From NCBI RefSeq assembly GCF_900185715.1, contig NZ_FYAS01000019.1, positions 62,001 to 126,000 of the forward strand: a stretch of 64,000 bases of DNA, written 5' to 3'. Positions 17,661 to 28,283 of the stretch are shown one piece after another. Every line of letters begins with the position of its first letter. Position 1 is the stretch's first letter. The translations under genes and the position numbers were made by a program. The notes beneath the pieces were generated by a model. The model was not told the DNA's origin, made no database searches, and saw only the letters and a list, made by a program, of their open reading frames with translations. This DNA is from Allobosea sp. CS1GBMeth4 (GTDB lineage: Bacteria > Pseudomonadota > Alphaproteobacteria > Rhizobiales > Beijerinckiaceae).

Positions 17661-17717
17661 TCGGACCTCCAGGAGCGGCGTATCGACACCAGCTCGCGCG
17701 AAGATGCTCCCCGATGT

Positions 17718-17746
17718 GAAAAATCCCCGGCCTCGCGGCCGGGGAT
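17718..17746 (-). terminator. Rho-independent terminator after the first TRAP binding-protein gene
   Basis: A ten-base perfect stem (17723-17732 with 17737-17746, ATCCCCGGCC type, TCGC loop region) is followed on the minus strand by a T run. It lies about 40 bp past the stop of the gene at 17789-18883. Confidence 0.88.
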
Positions 17747-17788
17747 CGAGGACAGCCCGCGCCGGCGGAGCGGCGCTCGCGCCCCTGC

Positions 17789-20745
<2,957 letters not shown>

Positions 20746-21798
20746 ATGGATCAGGACAGGCTGGCGAAACTCAGGGCGCGCTATGCCGGGGCAAGCGGCG
20801 CCGACATCCATGATCCGCGTTTCGCCAAGGTCGCAGCCGACCAGTTCAAGGGCGACAAGCGCAAATGGCCCTTCGCCGACGTCGCCACCTTCATCAACGC
20901 CCCGTATCGGCCGGACGCGCTCGGCCAGCCCGATCTCGGCGGGCTCGACGTCGCGATCATCGGCCTGCCGATGGACCTCGGCGTGACCAACCGGGCCGGC
21001 ACGCGGCTCGGCCCGCGCGCGGTGCGCGCCGTCGAACGCATGGGGCCGATGGACCATGTCAACGGCACCGCGCCGTTCGGCATGGTCAAGGCGGCGGATA
21101 TCGGCGACGTCCCCTTCCGCTCGCGCTACTCGCTGGAGAGCTGCCATGAGGACATCGAGGCGACCTTCAAGCAGATCGTCAGGGCCGGCGTCTCGACGCT
21201 CGGCGTCGGCGGCGACCATTCGATCACCTATCCGATCCTGAAGGCGGTCGGCGAGAAGCGCCCGGTCGGGATGGTGCATATCGACGCGCATTGCGACACG
21301 TCGGGGCCTTATGAGGGCTCGAAGTTCCATCATGGCGGGCCGTTCCGCCAGGCGGTGCTCGACGGCGTGCTCGATCCCGAGCGCGTGGTCCAGATCGGCA
21401 TCCGCGGCGGCGCCGAATATCTCTGGGAGTTCTCCTACGAGTCCGGCATGACGGTGATCCATGCCGACGAGGTCGACCGCATGGGCCTCGACGCCGTGAT
21501 CGCCAAGGCGCTCGCCGTCATCGGCGACGGCCCGACCTATGTCTCCTTCGACGTCGACTCGCTCGATCCGGCCTTCGCGCCCGGCACCGGCACGCCGGAG
21601 GTCGGCGGCCTCACCCCGCGCGAGGCGCTCGCCATCCTGCGCGGCCTGAAGGGCCGGAACATCGTCGCCGCCGACGTGGTCGAGGTCGCCCCGCAATACG
21701 ACGCGACCAGCAACACGGCGCAATGCGCGGCGCAGGTGCTCTTCCTCGAGCTCTGCCTGATCGCCGAGGCGCGCGCCGCCGGCAAGGGCAGGCCGTGA
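20746..21798 (+). CDS. agmatinase/guanidinobutyrase-family ureohydrolase
   Basis: A 350-aa binuclear-manganese ureohydrolase that releases urea from a guanidino compound. Metal ligands are in GVGGDHSI, HIDAHCDT and SFDVDSLDP, and the following PGTGTPEVGGLTPREAL is typical of the agmatinase, guanidinobutyrase and guanidinopropionase group. An N-terminal extension of about 45 residues also fits that group. GGAG precedes the ATG. Its stop overlaps the start of an Lrp-type regulator (GTGA). Urea produced would feed the urease whose accessory genes end this window. The exact substrate is open. Confidence 0.92.
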   Translation: MDQDRLAKLRARYAGASGADIHDPRFAKVAADQFKGDKRKWPFADVATFINAPYRPDALGQPDLGGLDVAIIGLPMDLGVTNRAGTRLGPRAVRAVERMGPMDHVNGTAPFGMVKAADIGDVPFRSRYSLESCHEDIEATFKQIVRAGVSTLGVGGDHSITYPILKAVGEKRPVGMVHIDAHCDTSGPYEGSKFHHGGPFRQAVLDGVLDPERVVQIGIRGGAEYLWEFSYESGMTVIHADEVDRMGLDAVIAKALAVIGDGPTYVSFDVDSLDPAFAPGTGTPEVGGLTPREALAILRGLKGRNIVAADVVEVAPQYDATSNTAQCAAQVLFLELCLIAEARAAGKGRP

Positions 21799-22280
21799 CG
21801 CGCAAGGCTCCCCCGCTCGATGCGATCGACCGGCAGATCATCGCGATCCTGCGGGCGGAGGGCCGGATCACCAACCAGGCCTTGTCGGAGCGGGTCGGGC
21901 TCTCCGCCCGGCCCTGCCTGGAGCGGATGCGCCGGCTCGAGGCGTCCGGGCTGATCACCGGCTACGGCGCCAGGCTCGCGCCGGAGCTCGCCGGGCACGC
22001 CATCATCGCCTTCGCGCAGATCTCGCTGCGCGACCACTCGGTCGGCCGGCGCGAGCGGGTCGAGAAGCTGCTGCGCGCCTGCCCCGACGTCGTCGAGCTG
22101 CTGGTGATCAGCGGCGAGGCCGACTATCTCGCGCGGATCGTCGCGAGCTCGCTCGCGTCCTATGAGGAACTGACCGGCGCCTGGCTCGCCGACAGCCAGC
22201 TCGGCATCGCCCGGATCGCGACCACCTTCGCGCTCAAGGCGCTGAAGGATTTCGAGGGCTACCCGCTGCCGGAGGAATAG
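21795..22280 (+). CDS. Lrp/AsnC family transcriptional regulator
   Basis: A 161-aa regulator: winged helix (LDAIDRQIIAILRAEGRITN, then LSERVGLSARPCLERMRRLE) and a RAM domain to the end. The GTG at 21795 overlaps the ureohydrolase stop, so the two are translated together and the regulator probably responds to the enzyme's amino acid substrate or product. A longer frame from 21723 is only the tail of the upstream gene out of frame. Its 3' end overlaps the convergent TetR gene by 22 bp. Confidence 0.92.
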   Translation: MTRKAPPLDAIDRQIIAILRAEGRITNQALSERVGLSARPCLERMRRLEASGLITGYGARLAPELAGHAIIAFAQISLRDHSVGRRERVEKLLRACPDVVELLVISGEADYLARIVASSLASYEELTGAWLADSQLGIARIATTFALKALKDFEGYPLPEE

Positions 22281-22906
22281 CCCTCCCGTCCGGCGAGATG
22301 GCCCTTCAGCATGGCGCGCAGCTCGGCGATGGCCGGGGCGCGCACGCTCTCGTCGTCATCGGCACGCAGCAGCGCCGCGACCCGGATCAGGTGCAGGGTC
22401 ACGGCGGCGAGCGAGGCGACCCGCGTCTCGTCGATCGGCGGCTCGACGGCGCCGAGCAGCGCCGCGATGCGGCCGCGCAGGCGCGCGCGCGCCAGCTTCT
22501 TCACGGCAGGGTCGAGGCTGCGCCGCTCGCCGACGGCGAGGAAGGCGGGATTGGCTTCGAGATAGGCGACGAAGCGGGCAAAGAGCGCCTCCACCGCCGC
22601 CTCGACCGGCAGGCCGCGCACCTCGGCCGCGAGTAGGTCGAGCATGCCGGCGAGCGCATCGAGATGGCGCGCATGCAATGCTGCGGCGACATGCTCCTTG
22701 GTCGGGAAGAACTGGTAGAGCGAGCCGATCGAGGCGCCGGCGCGCGCGGCGATCTGCGTCATCGTCGCCGCGTCGTATCCGGCCTCGGCGAAGACCGCGC
22801 CGGCGCCGTCGAGCAGCGCCGAGACGCGCTTCAGGCCGCGGCTGCGGCGCGGCGCCTTGGCGTTCTTCTCCGGCGTGGGACTTGCTTTTTGTGAGGACAT
22901 ACTCAT
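22259..22906 (-). CDS. TetR/AcrR family transcriptional regulator
   Basis: A 215-aa TetR-type repressor. The helix-turn-helix lies at about 26-73 (LLDGAGAVFAEAGYDAATMT, then QIAARAGASIGSLYQFFPTK). The C-terminal helical domain is the ligand pocket. The start is ATG 22906 or the in-frame ATG 22900. Divergent from the isochorismatase-like gene across 65 bp that hold a TGAGGA-TT-TCCTCA palindrome, a probable shared operator. Confidence 0.92.
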   Translation of the reverse strand: MSMSSQKASPTPEKNAKAPRRSRGLKRVSALLDGAGAVFAEAGYDAATMTQIAARAGASIGSLYQFFPTKEHVAAALHARHLDALAGMLDLLAAEVRGLPVEAAVEALFARFVAYLEANPAFLAVGERRSLDPAVKKLARARLRGRIAALLGAVEPPIDETRVASLAAVTLHLIRVAALLRADDDESVRAPAIAELRAMLKGHLAGREGYSSGSG

Positions 22907-22919
22907 AAATCTAGAAACA

Positions 22920-22933
22920 TGAGGATTTCCTCA
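22920..22933. promoter_or_regulatory. candidate TetR operator (TGAGGA-TT-TCCTCA)
   Basis: A 14-bp inverted repeat with six-base arms in the short divergent gap between the TetR gene and the isochorismatase-like gene. Another TGAGGA half-site lies 28 bp to the left (22892-22897), at the start of the regulator gene. Function inferred from position. Confidence 0.45.
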
Positions 22934-22971
22934 CATACAGGCCGGCTTCCGCAGCGCTTCCGACGGAGACG

Positions 22972-23565
22972 ATGATGACCCTCCAGCTCGACCCTCGCAA
23001 AACCGCCCTCGTCCTCATCGACATGCAGAAGGGAACGCTCGCCTTCCCGCTCGCACCCTACGACCGGGCAACCATCATCGCCAGCACGGCCGCGCTCGGC
23101 CAGGCCTTCGCCGCGGCCGGCGCCCTGATCGCGACGGTCAACGTGGCGTTCGCGCCGGATCGCTCCGATCTGCCGCCGCAGGCCATCGACCAGCCGATGA
23201 TGCTGCCGCCGGGCGGCTTCCCGCCCGATTGGTCCGAGCTGACGCCGGAGATCGCAGCGCTGCCCGCCGCCGTCCGCGTCACCAAGCGGCACTGGAGCGC
23301 CTTCTACGGCACCGAGCTCGACCTGCAATTGCGGCGGCGGCGGATCGAAACGGTGGTGATCGGCGGCATCGCGACGAATTTCGGCGTCGAATCCACGGCG
23401 CGCGACGCCTGGCAGCACGGCTACGACGTGATCGTCGCCGAGGATGCCTCGACTTCGGTGGGCGCCGACCTGCACGCCTTCGCCGTGACCTCGACGCTGC
23501 CGCGCGTCGCGCGGGTCCGCAGCGTCTCGCAGATCACGGCTGGCCTGACGCGGGCAGCCGCCTGA
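22972..23565 (+). CDS. isochorismatase-like hydrolase family protein lacking the catalytic cysteine (YecD-like)
   Basis: A 197-aa protein of the isochorismatase/cysteine hydrolase fold. The Asp of the triad is present (ALVLIDMQKG), as is the Lys region (VTKRHWSAF), but the usual TNxCVxxTAxDA segment reads TNFGVESTARDAW, with Gly in place of the nucleophile Cys. E. coli YecD has the same change, so this is a known subgroup of unknown activity. Tandem ATGs at 22972 and 22975 follow GGAGAC. Probably repressed by the divergent TetR protein. Confidence 0.9.
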   Translation: MMTLQLDPRKTALVLIDMQKGTLAFPLAPYDRATIIASTAALGQAFAAAGALIATVNVAFAPDRSDLPPQAIDQPMMLPPGGFPPDWSELTPEIAALPAAVRVTKRHWSAFYGTELDLQLRRRRIETVVIGGIATNFGVESTARDAWQHGYDVIVAEDASTSVGADLHAFAVTSTLPRVARVRSVSQITAGLTRAAA

Positions 23566-23583
23566 CGGGAGGCCGTCGCGAGG

Positions 23584-24174
23584 TCAGCGTGCCGGCGCCG
23601 CGATCAGGCGCATCGCAGCCGGGATCGACGCCAGGCCGATATCGAGCTGGTCGGTCAGCACGTGGAACCAGTTGAAGCCGATATAGAGAGCGAGCCGCGC
23701 CTCGACCTCCCCCGCAGGAATGTCGCCGCGCGCGACGGCGGCGGCGAAGAGGCCGCGCACATCCTGCAGCCGATCGGGCAGGAACTTCTCACGCAGCACC
23801 GCGAGCGCATCGGGATCGCTCTGGGCTTCGGCGAGGAGCGCGCGGAAGGTGCGCCCCGAGGGCGTGCCGCACCAGAAGCTCCACAGCGCCGCGGTGTAGT
23901 CGGCGAGGTCGCGGGCGAGATCCTCGCTCGGCACGGCTCTGATGCCAGCCTTCTCCGCGGCATAGACCTCCATCAGCAGGTCGGCGCGGTTCTTCCACCA
24001 GCGATAAATCGTCGGCTTGCCGGCGCCGGCGCGGCGCGAGACCGCATCGATCGAGAAGCCGGCATAGCCCTCCTCCGCCAGCACGGCACGGGCGGCGGCG
24101 AGGATCGCCGCCTGCGACGCCGGGTTGCGCCTGGCCCCGATCGAGGCGCGGCGGGGCGGCGGCTCGGCTGTCAC
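23584..24174 (-). CDS. TetR family transcriptional regulator
   Basis: A 196-aa TetR-type repressor. Helix-turn-helix: AAILAAARAVLAEEGYAGFS and AGAGKPTIYRWWKNRADLL. The C-terminal part matches the TetR_C_11-like ligand domain. The GTG at 24174 is preferred, with GGAGGCGGAG upstream; the frame stays open to 24279 but that part is not domain-like. A perfect 10-bp inverted repeat about 110 bp upstream, overlapping the divergent gene's start, is the likely operator. Confidence 0.9.
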   Translation of the reverse strand: MTAEPPPRRASIGARRNPASQAAILAAARAVLAEEGYAGFSIDAVSRRAGAGKPTIYRWWKNRADLLMEVYAAEKAGIRAVPSEDLARDLADYTAALWSFWCGTPSGRTFRALLAEAQSDPDALAVLREKFLPDRLQDVRGLFAAAVARGDIPAGEVEARLALYIGFNWFHVLTDQLDIGLASIPAAMRLIAAPAR

Positions 24175-24281
24175 GGTCTCCGCCTCCCCTCTCCAGATCC
24201 ATCGTCGATGCGAGCACGTCCTCTGCAAGCGCGCGCTTGCAGCAATCGACTTGATAACGGAACGGATCGTGTCTATCAATC

Positions 24282-24306
24282 ATAACGAAACGGAACGTTT
24301 CGTTAT
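24282..24306. promoter_or_regulatory. perfect 10-bp inverted repeat, likely TetR operator
   Basis: ATAACGAAAC (24282-24291) and GTTTCGTTAT (24297-24306) are exact reverse complements around GGAAC. Further left at 24253, GATAACGGAACGGAT is a partial second site. The palindrome ends 10 bp before the chosen ATG of the membrane protein gene, where a bound TetR protein would block transcription or translation start. Confidence 0.72.
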
Positions 24307-24316
24307 GGAGCCAATG

Positions 24317-24718
24317 ATGACCACCGCCGCCCGCCCCGTTCTGGCCCGCCTGCGCTTCCTGGGAACGCTGATGCTCGGCGCCTATCTGCTGATCAACCTG
24401 ATTCTGGTCGCGCTGGCTCCAGTGACGATCGGCTGGTCGACCTGGTCGGTGACGGCGCTGGCCGTGCCGCCGATGGTGCTCGGTATGGTCTACCTGGTGA
24501 TGCCGCTGGCGCGCCGCGGCATGAACGCCAGCGCGGCGGCGGCACGCGGCGAGGCGCGCTCATGTTCGGCGACCGCTTCGCCATGCCGCTGCTGGTCGGC
24601 GCCATCGCGCTCGGCACCGGTTGGCCCGCATCCGCCGACCAAGCGGCTCGAAACGCCATGCTCCACCCGATCAATCCTCCCGGTCCCGCCATTCCCGGCA
24701 TCTCGCAAGGCATGCTGA
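24317..24718 (+). CDS. small membrane protein, C-terminus uncertain
   Basis: Start candidates are ATG 24305, 24314 and 24317. The last is chosen because GGAG sits 6 nt upstream. Two transmembrane helices (about 14-36 and 42-64: LGTLMLGAYLLINLILVALA, then VTALAVPPMVLGMVYLVMPL) are followed by a Ser/Pro/Cys-rich tail that looks like the wrong frame. The tail overlaps the RidA-like gene by 157 bp, far more than usual. A frameshift, or a RidA start further in, would tidy this. The fold resembles two-helix proteins often placed next to TetR genes. Confidence 0.6.
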   Translation: MTTAARPVLARLRFLGTLMLGAYLLINLILVALAPVTIGWSTWSVTALAVPPMVLGMVYLVMPLARRGMNASAAAARGEARSCSATASPCRCWSAPSRSAPVGPHPPTKRLETPCSTRSILPVPPFPASRKAC

Positions 24719-25047
24719 TCGAAGGAGGGCAACTCCTCGTCCTGTCGGGACACGTGCCCTTCGACGCACAGGGGCGGGTTCCCGAGGGATTGCCGGCCCA
24801 GCTCGAACAGGTTCTGCGCAATCTCGACGCCACGCTGCGCGCGGCGGGAAGCGATTTTCACTCCGTCGCCCGCCTGACGATCTATGTCCGGGATTATGCG
24901 CCGGCACAGCTCGCCGAAATACGCAGGGTACGCGACCGGTGGGTCAGCGCCGAACGTCCCCCAGCGAGCGCCTTGATCGGCGTCGCCTCGCTGTTTCACC
25001 CAGATGTGCTGGTCGAGGTCGACGCCCTCGCCATCGTGACACGCTGA
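24562..25047 (+). CDS. RidA-like (YjgF/YER057c/UK114) protein, possibly exported
   Basis: A 161-aa protein. The Rid domain covers about 33-161 (INPPGPAIPGISQGMLIEGG to VEVDALAIVTR). The arginine needed for imine hydrolysis in true RidA (Arg105 in E. coli) aligns by eye with Ser, so it belongs to a Rid subgroup without proven deaminase activity. The first 31 residues (AMPLLVGAIALGTGWPASAD) look like a signal peptide. If the true start is ATG 24658, the protein is cytosolic with 129 aa. Downstream of the TetR-controlled membrane protein gene and probably cotranscribed. Confidence 0.82.
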   Translation: MFGDRFAMPLLVGAIALGTGWPASADQAARNAMLHPINPPGPAIPGISQGMLIEGGQLLVLSGHVPFDAQGRVPEGLPAQLEQVLRNLDATLRAAGSDFHSVARLTIYVRDYAPAQLAEIRRVRDRWVSAERPPASALIGVASLFHPDVLVEVDALAIVTR

Positions 25048-25081
25048 GAGTCGTGCAGCCGAGAGGCACTTCATGACCGTC

Positions 25082-25111
25082 CCGAATCTGTCGCCGCCGC
25101 GACAGATTCGG
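25082..25111. promoter_or_regulatory. perfect 13-bp inverted repeat between the RidA-like gene and rocD
   Basis: CCGAATCTGTCGC (25082-25094) and its exact reverse complement (25099-25111) flank CGCC. With no T run after it, it could be a terminator for the upstream gene or an operator in the rocD promoter. Confidence 0.55.
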
Positions 25112-25187
25112 CTGCATCGCGACGGCGGTGCAGTCCACCCCGGCTGCAACGGCGCGCCTATCCTCGAGGCGACGAGGGAGAACCGCC

Positions 25188-26387
25188 ATGAATGCGATCG
25201 TGCTCGAACGCGAGGTCTGCGCACAGAATTACGCGCCCATGCCGATCATGCTGAGCCATGGCGAAGGGGTCTGGCTCACCGACGTCGCCGGCGTCCGGCG
25301 CCTCGACATGATGAGCGGCTACTCCGCCGTCAGCCTCGGCCATGGCCATCCGCGCATCCTGAAGGTGCTGAACGAGCAGGCGAAGCGCCTCGCCGTCACC
25401 AGCCGCGCCTTCCATGCCGAGCCGCTCGGCCCCTTCCTGGCGAAGCTCTGCGCCGTCGCCGGCCAGGAGATGGCGCTGCCGATGAACACCGGAGCGGAAG
25501 CGGTCGAGACCGCGATCAAGGCGGCGCGGCGCTGGGGCCACAAGGTCAAGGGCATTCCCGACGGCAGGGCACGGATCATCGTCGCCGACAATAATTTCCA
25601 CGGCCGCACCACGACCATCGTCGGCTTCTCCTCGGAGGCGAGCTATCGCGACGGCTTCGGCCCGTTCGCGCCCGGCTTCGACAGCGTGCCATTCGGCGAT
25701 GCGGCCGCCGCCGAGGCGGCGATCACGCCGGACACCGCCGCGATCCTGATCGAGCCGATCCAGGGCGAGGCGGGGATCGTAGTGCCGCCGGACGGCTATC
25801 TCGCGGCGCTGCGCGCGCTCTGCGACCGGCACGACGTCCTGCTGATCCTCGACGAGATCCAGTCCGGGCTCGGCCGCACCGGCCGCTGGTTCGCGCATCA
25901 GCACGAGGGCGTGACGCCGGACGGGCTGATCGTCGGCAAGGCGCTCGGCGGCGGGGTCTATCCGGTCTCGGCCTTCCTGTCCTCGCGCAGGGTGATGCAG
26001 CTGTTCGGGCCCGGCTCGCACGGCTCGACCTTCGGCGGCAATGCGCTCGCCGCCGCGATCGGCCACGAGGCGCTCCGCGTCATCGAGGAGGAGAGGCTGG
26101 TCGAGCGCTCGGCCGAACTCGGCGCTTACATGAGAGAGCGGCTCACGGCGATGACGGGCGGCCTCGCGAGCGAGGTGCGCGGGCGCGGCCTCTGGATCGG
26201 CGTCGAGATCGCGGAGGGTGCCGGCGACGCCAGCGAGATCGTCGCCCGCCTCGCCGATGCCGGCGTACTGACCAAGGAGACGCATGAGCGCACGATCCGC
26301 TTCGCGCCGCCGCTGACGATCAGCCGGGAGGAGCTGGACTGGGGGCTGGAGCGCTGCGAGAGCGTCTTCGCGACGCGCGAGCGCTGA
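25188..26387 (+). CDS. rocD: ornithine--oxo-acid transaminase
   Basis: A 399-aa class III PLP aminotransferase, converting ornithine and 2-oxoglutarate to glutamate semialdehyde and glutamate. Landmarks: NYAPMPIMLSHGEGVWLTDV at the N-terminus, as in RocD; MNTGAEAVETAIKAARRWG; the Asp and Gln of LLILDEIQSGLGRTG; and the PLP lysine in IVGKALGGGVYPVSA. The ATG at 25188 has GAGGGAGAA upstream, preferred over the in-frame ATG at 25128. An amino acid ABC binding protein follows 234 bp later, consistent with uptake and breakdown of ornithine or arginine. Confidence 0.94.
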   Translation: MNAIVLEREVCAQNYAPMPIMLSHGEGVWLTDVAGVRRLDMMSGYSAVSLGHGHPRILKVLNEQAKRLAVTSRAFHAEPLGPFLAKLCAVAGQEMALPMNTGAEAVETAIKAARRWGHKVKGIPDGRARIIVADNNFHGRTTTIVGFSSEASYRDGFGPFAPGFDSVPFGDAAAAEAAITPDTAAILIEPIQGEAGIVVPPDGYLAALRALCDRHDVLLILDEIQSGLGRTGRWFAHQHEGVTPDGLIVGKALGGGVYPVSAFLSSRRVMQLFGPGSHGSTFGGNALAAAIGHEALRVIEEERLVERSAELGAYMRERLTAMTGGLASEVRGRGLWIGVEIAEGAGDASEIVARLADAGVLTKETHERTIRFAPPLTISREELDWGLERCESVFATRER

Positions 26388-26621
26388 GTCCATCGCAAAA
26401 ACCGTGGGCCGCGGCTTTCGCCGCACTCGCGGAAAAATCGGCGGGCAAGAGCGATTTCCACAACAAAAACAGTTTCTTGCCTTGCGCCATCTTTGTGCGG
26501 ACAGGCCCAGAAAAGCTGCAGCCCCCTACTTGCGGCCGGGCCCGATGATCGCACAAGCTGTCGCACCCATGCCGGACGGGAAGCCGAAACGCCCGGGCGG
26601 CCGCATCCAAGGGGAGGTCCC

Positions 26622-27395
26622 ATGAAAGGTTTCGCGAAGTTCATCGCCGCCGCGGCGCTCACGGTCGCGGGCGCCACCGGCGCGCTCGCCCAGGCCAAGG
26701 AATGGAAGGAGATCCGGATCGGCACCGAGGGTGCCTATCCGCCCTACAACAATCTCAACGCCAAGAAGGAGCTGGAAGGCTTCGAGATCGATTACGGCAA
26801 CCTTCTCTGCGAGAAGATGAAGGTGAAGTGCACCTGGGTCGTGCAGGACTGGGACGGCATCATCCCGGCGCTGCAGGCGAACAAGTACGACATCATCCTC
26901 GCCGGCATGAACGCCACCGACGAGCGCCGCAAGCAGGTCGACTTCACCTCGGTCTACAGCAAGACGCCGATCTGGATGATCGGTTCGAAGAGCGTGACCT
27001 CGACCGACATCTCGCCGGCGGCGCTGAAGGGCAAGACGATCGGCGCGCAGGGCTCGACGATCCACGCCAACTATGTCGAGAAATTCTACAAGGACTCGAC
27101 GCCGCGCCTCTACCCCACGCAGGAAGAGGCCAATCTCGACCTGCTCAACGGCCGCCTCGACTACATCGTCGCCGACGCCCTCGCCCTCGCCGACTTCCTC
27201 AAGGGCCAGGGCAAGGACTGCTGCAAGAAGATCGCCGAGGTGAAGCGCGACGATGCGATCCATGGCGCCGGCGTCGCCGGTGCGGTCCGCAAGGCCGACA
27301 CGGCGCTGAAGGCGTTGGTGGACAAGGCCATCGCCGAGACGGTCGCCGACGGCTCGCTGAAGAAGCTCGAGGACAAGTGGTTCAAGTACGAGTGA
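26622..27395 (+). CDS. polar amino acid ABC transporter substrate-binding protein
   Basis: A 257-aa periplasmic protein of SBP family 3 (ArgT/HisJ/OccT type). Signal peptide 1-23 ends ALAQ. The mature N-terminus IRIGTEGAYPPYNNLNAKKE and the DWDGIIPALQANKYDIILAG region are diagnostic of the lysine/arginine/ornithine and octopine binders. The ATG at 26622 is preceded by GGGGAGG. Two permease genes follow after a hairpin, and rocD precedes. The ligand is probably a basic amino acid. Confidence 0.94.
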   Translation: MKGFAKFIAAAALTVAGATGALAQAKEWKEIRIGTEGAYPPYNNLNAKKELEGFEIDYGNLLCEKMKVKCTWVVQDWDGIIPALQANKYDIILAGMNATDERRKQVDFTSVYSKTPIWMIGSKSVTSTDISPAALKGKTIGAQGSTIHANYVEKFYKDSTPRLYPTQEEANLDLLNGRLDYIVADALALADFLKGQGKDCCKKIAEVKRDDAIHGAGVAGAVRKADTALKALVDKAIAETVADGSLKKLEDKWFKYE

Positions 27396-27416
27396 GCCGG
27401 CGCCGCTGACACCTGC

Positions 27417-27443
27417 CCGCCGGCCGGCCAAAGGCCGGCGGGT
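27417..27443 (+). promoter_or_regulatory. intergenic hairpin between binding protein and permease genes
   Basis: A 10-bp perfect inverted repeat (CCCGCCGGCC, 27417-27426, with 27434-27443), 22 bp after the binding-protein stop and without a T run. Such hairpins usually protect the binding-protein transcript and lower expression of the distal permease genes. Confidence 0.6.
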
Positions 27444-27572
27444 CCCGGTGCAAGTCCATTTCCGTTCGAGCGCGGCCTTGCTCCCAGCCCACGTCGTGTC
27501 GCGTTTCCCGACGGCGAACCGGTCCCCGGCTCCGCCTGGAAGCGCTCCAGCCCCTCGCGCGCCGGCCCTTTC

Positions 27573-28283
27573 ATGTTCGACAAATTCGCTCTGCTCGGCT
27601 TCGGACCCGGCGGCTGGGGATGGGCTCTGCTGCAAGGCGCGGCCAACACCATCTCGGTGGCGCTCGCGACATTGCCCTGCGGCCTGGCGCTCGGCCTCGC
27701 CGTCGCCCTGTGGAAGCGGTCCGACAAGATGCTGCTGCGGGCGCTCGGAACGGTCTACACCACGGTCTTCCGCGGCGTTCCCGAGCTGCTGACGCTCTAC
27801 ATCATCTATTTCGGCATCCAGGTGCTGGTGCAGCAGCTCTGGACCGGCTTCTCGATCCCGCCCTTCGTCGCCGGCATGGTCGCGCTCGGGCTGGTGCTCG
27901 CCGCCTTCTCCAGCGAGGTCTGGGTCGGGGCGCTCAACTCGATCCAGAAGGGCCAGCGCGAGGCCGCCGCCGCGCTCGGCCTGTCGAAGGCGCAGGCCTT
28001 CCGGCTGGTGGTCTTCCCGCAACTGATCCGCGTCGCGCTGCCGGGTCTCGGCAACAACTGGATGGTGCTGCTGAAGGAGACCTCGCTGATCTCGGTCATC
28101 ACGCTGCAGGACATCATGTTCATCGCGACGCGGGCCAATGTCGTGACCAAGGAGCCGTTCCTGTTCTTCGGCGCGGCGATGCTGCTCTATTTCTTCTTCT
28201 CGCTGGTCTCGGCCTGGGGCATCGGCAAGCTCGAGCAGCGCACCAATCGCGGCTACGCCGCCTTCGGCGGAGCGACGCGATGA
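27573..28283 (+). CDS. polar amino acid ABC transporter permease
   Basis: A 236-aa inner-membrane permease of the HisQ/OccQ type with about five helices. The inner-loop EAA motif is recognisable (QREAAAALGLSKAQAFRLVV, then FPQLIRVALPGLGN). It overlaps the second permease gene by 4 bp. It should pair with that protein and an ATPase not encoded here. Confidence 0.94.
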   Translation: MFDKFALLGFGPGGWGWALLQGAANTISVALATLPCGLALGLAVALWKRSDKMLLRALGTVYTTVFRGVPELLTLYIIYFGIQVLVQQLWTGFSIPPFVAGMVALGLVLAAFSSEVWVGALNSIQKGQREAAAALGLSKAQAFRLVVFPQLIRVALPGLGNNWMVLLKETSLISVITLQDIMFIATRANVVTKEPFLFFGAAMLLYFFFSLVSAWGIGKLEQRTNRGYAAFGGATR

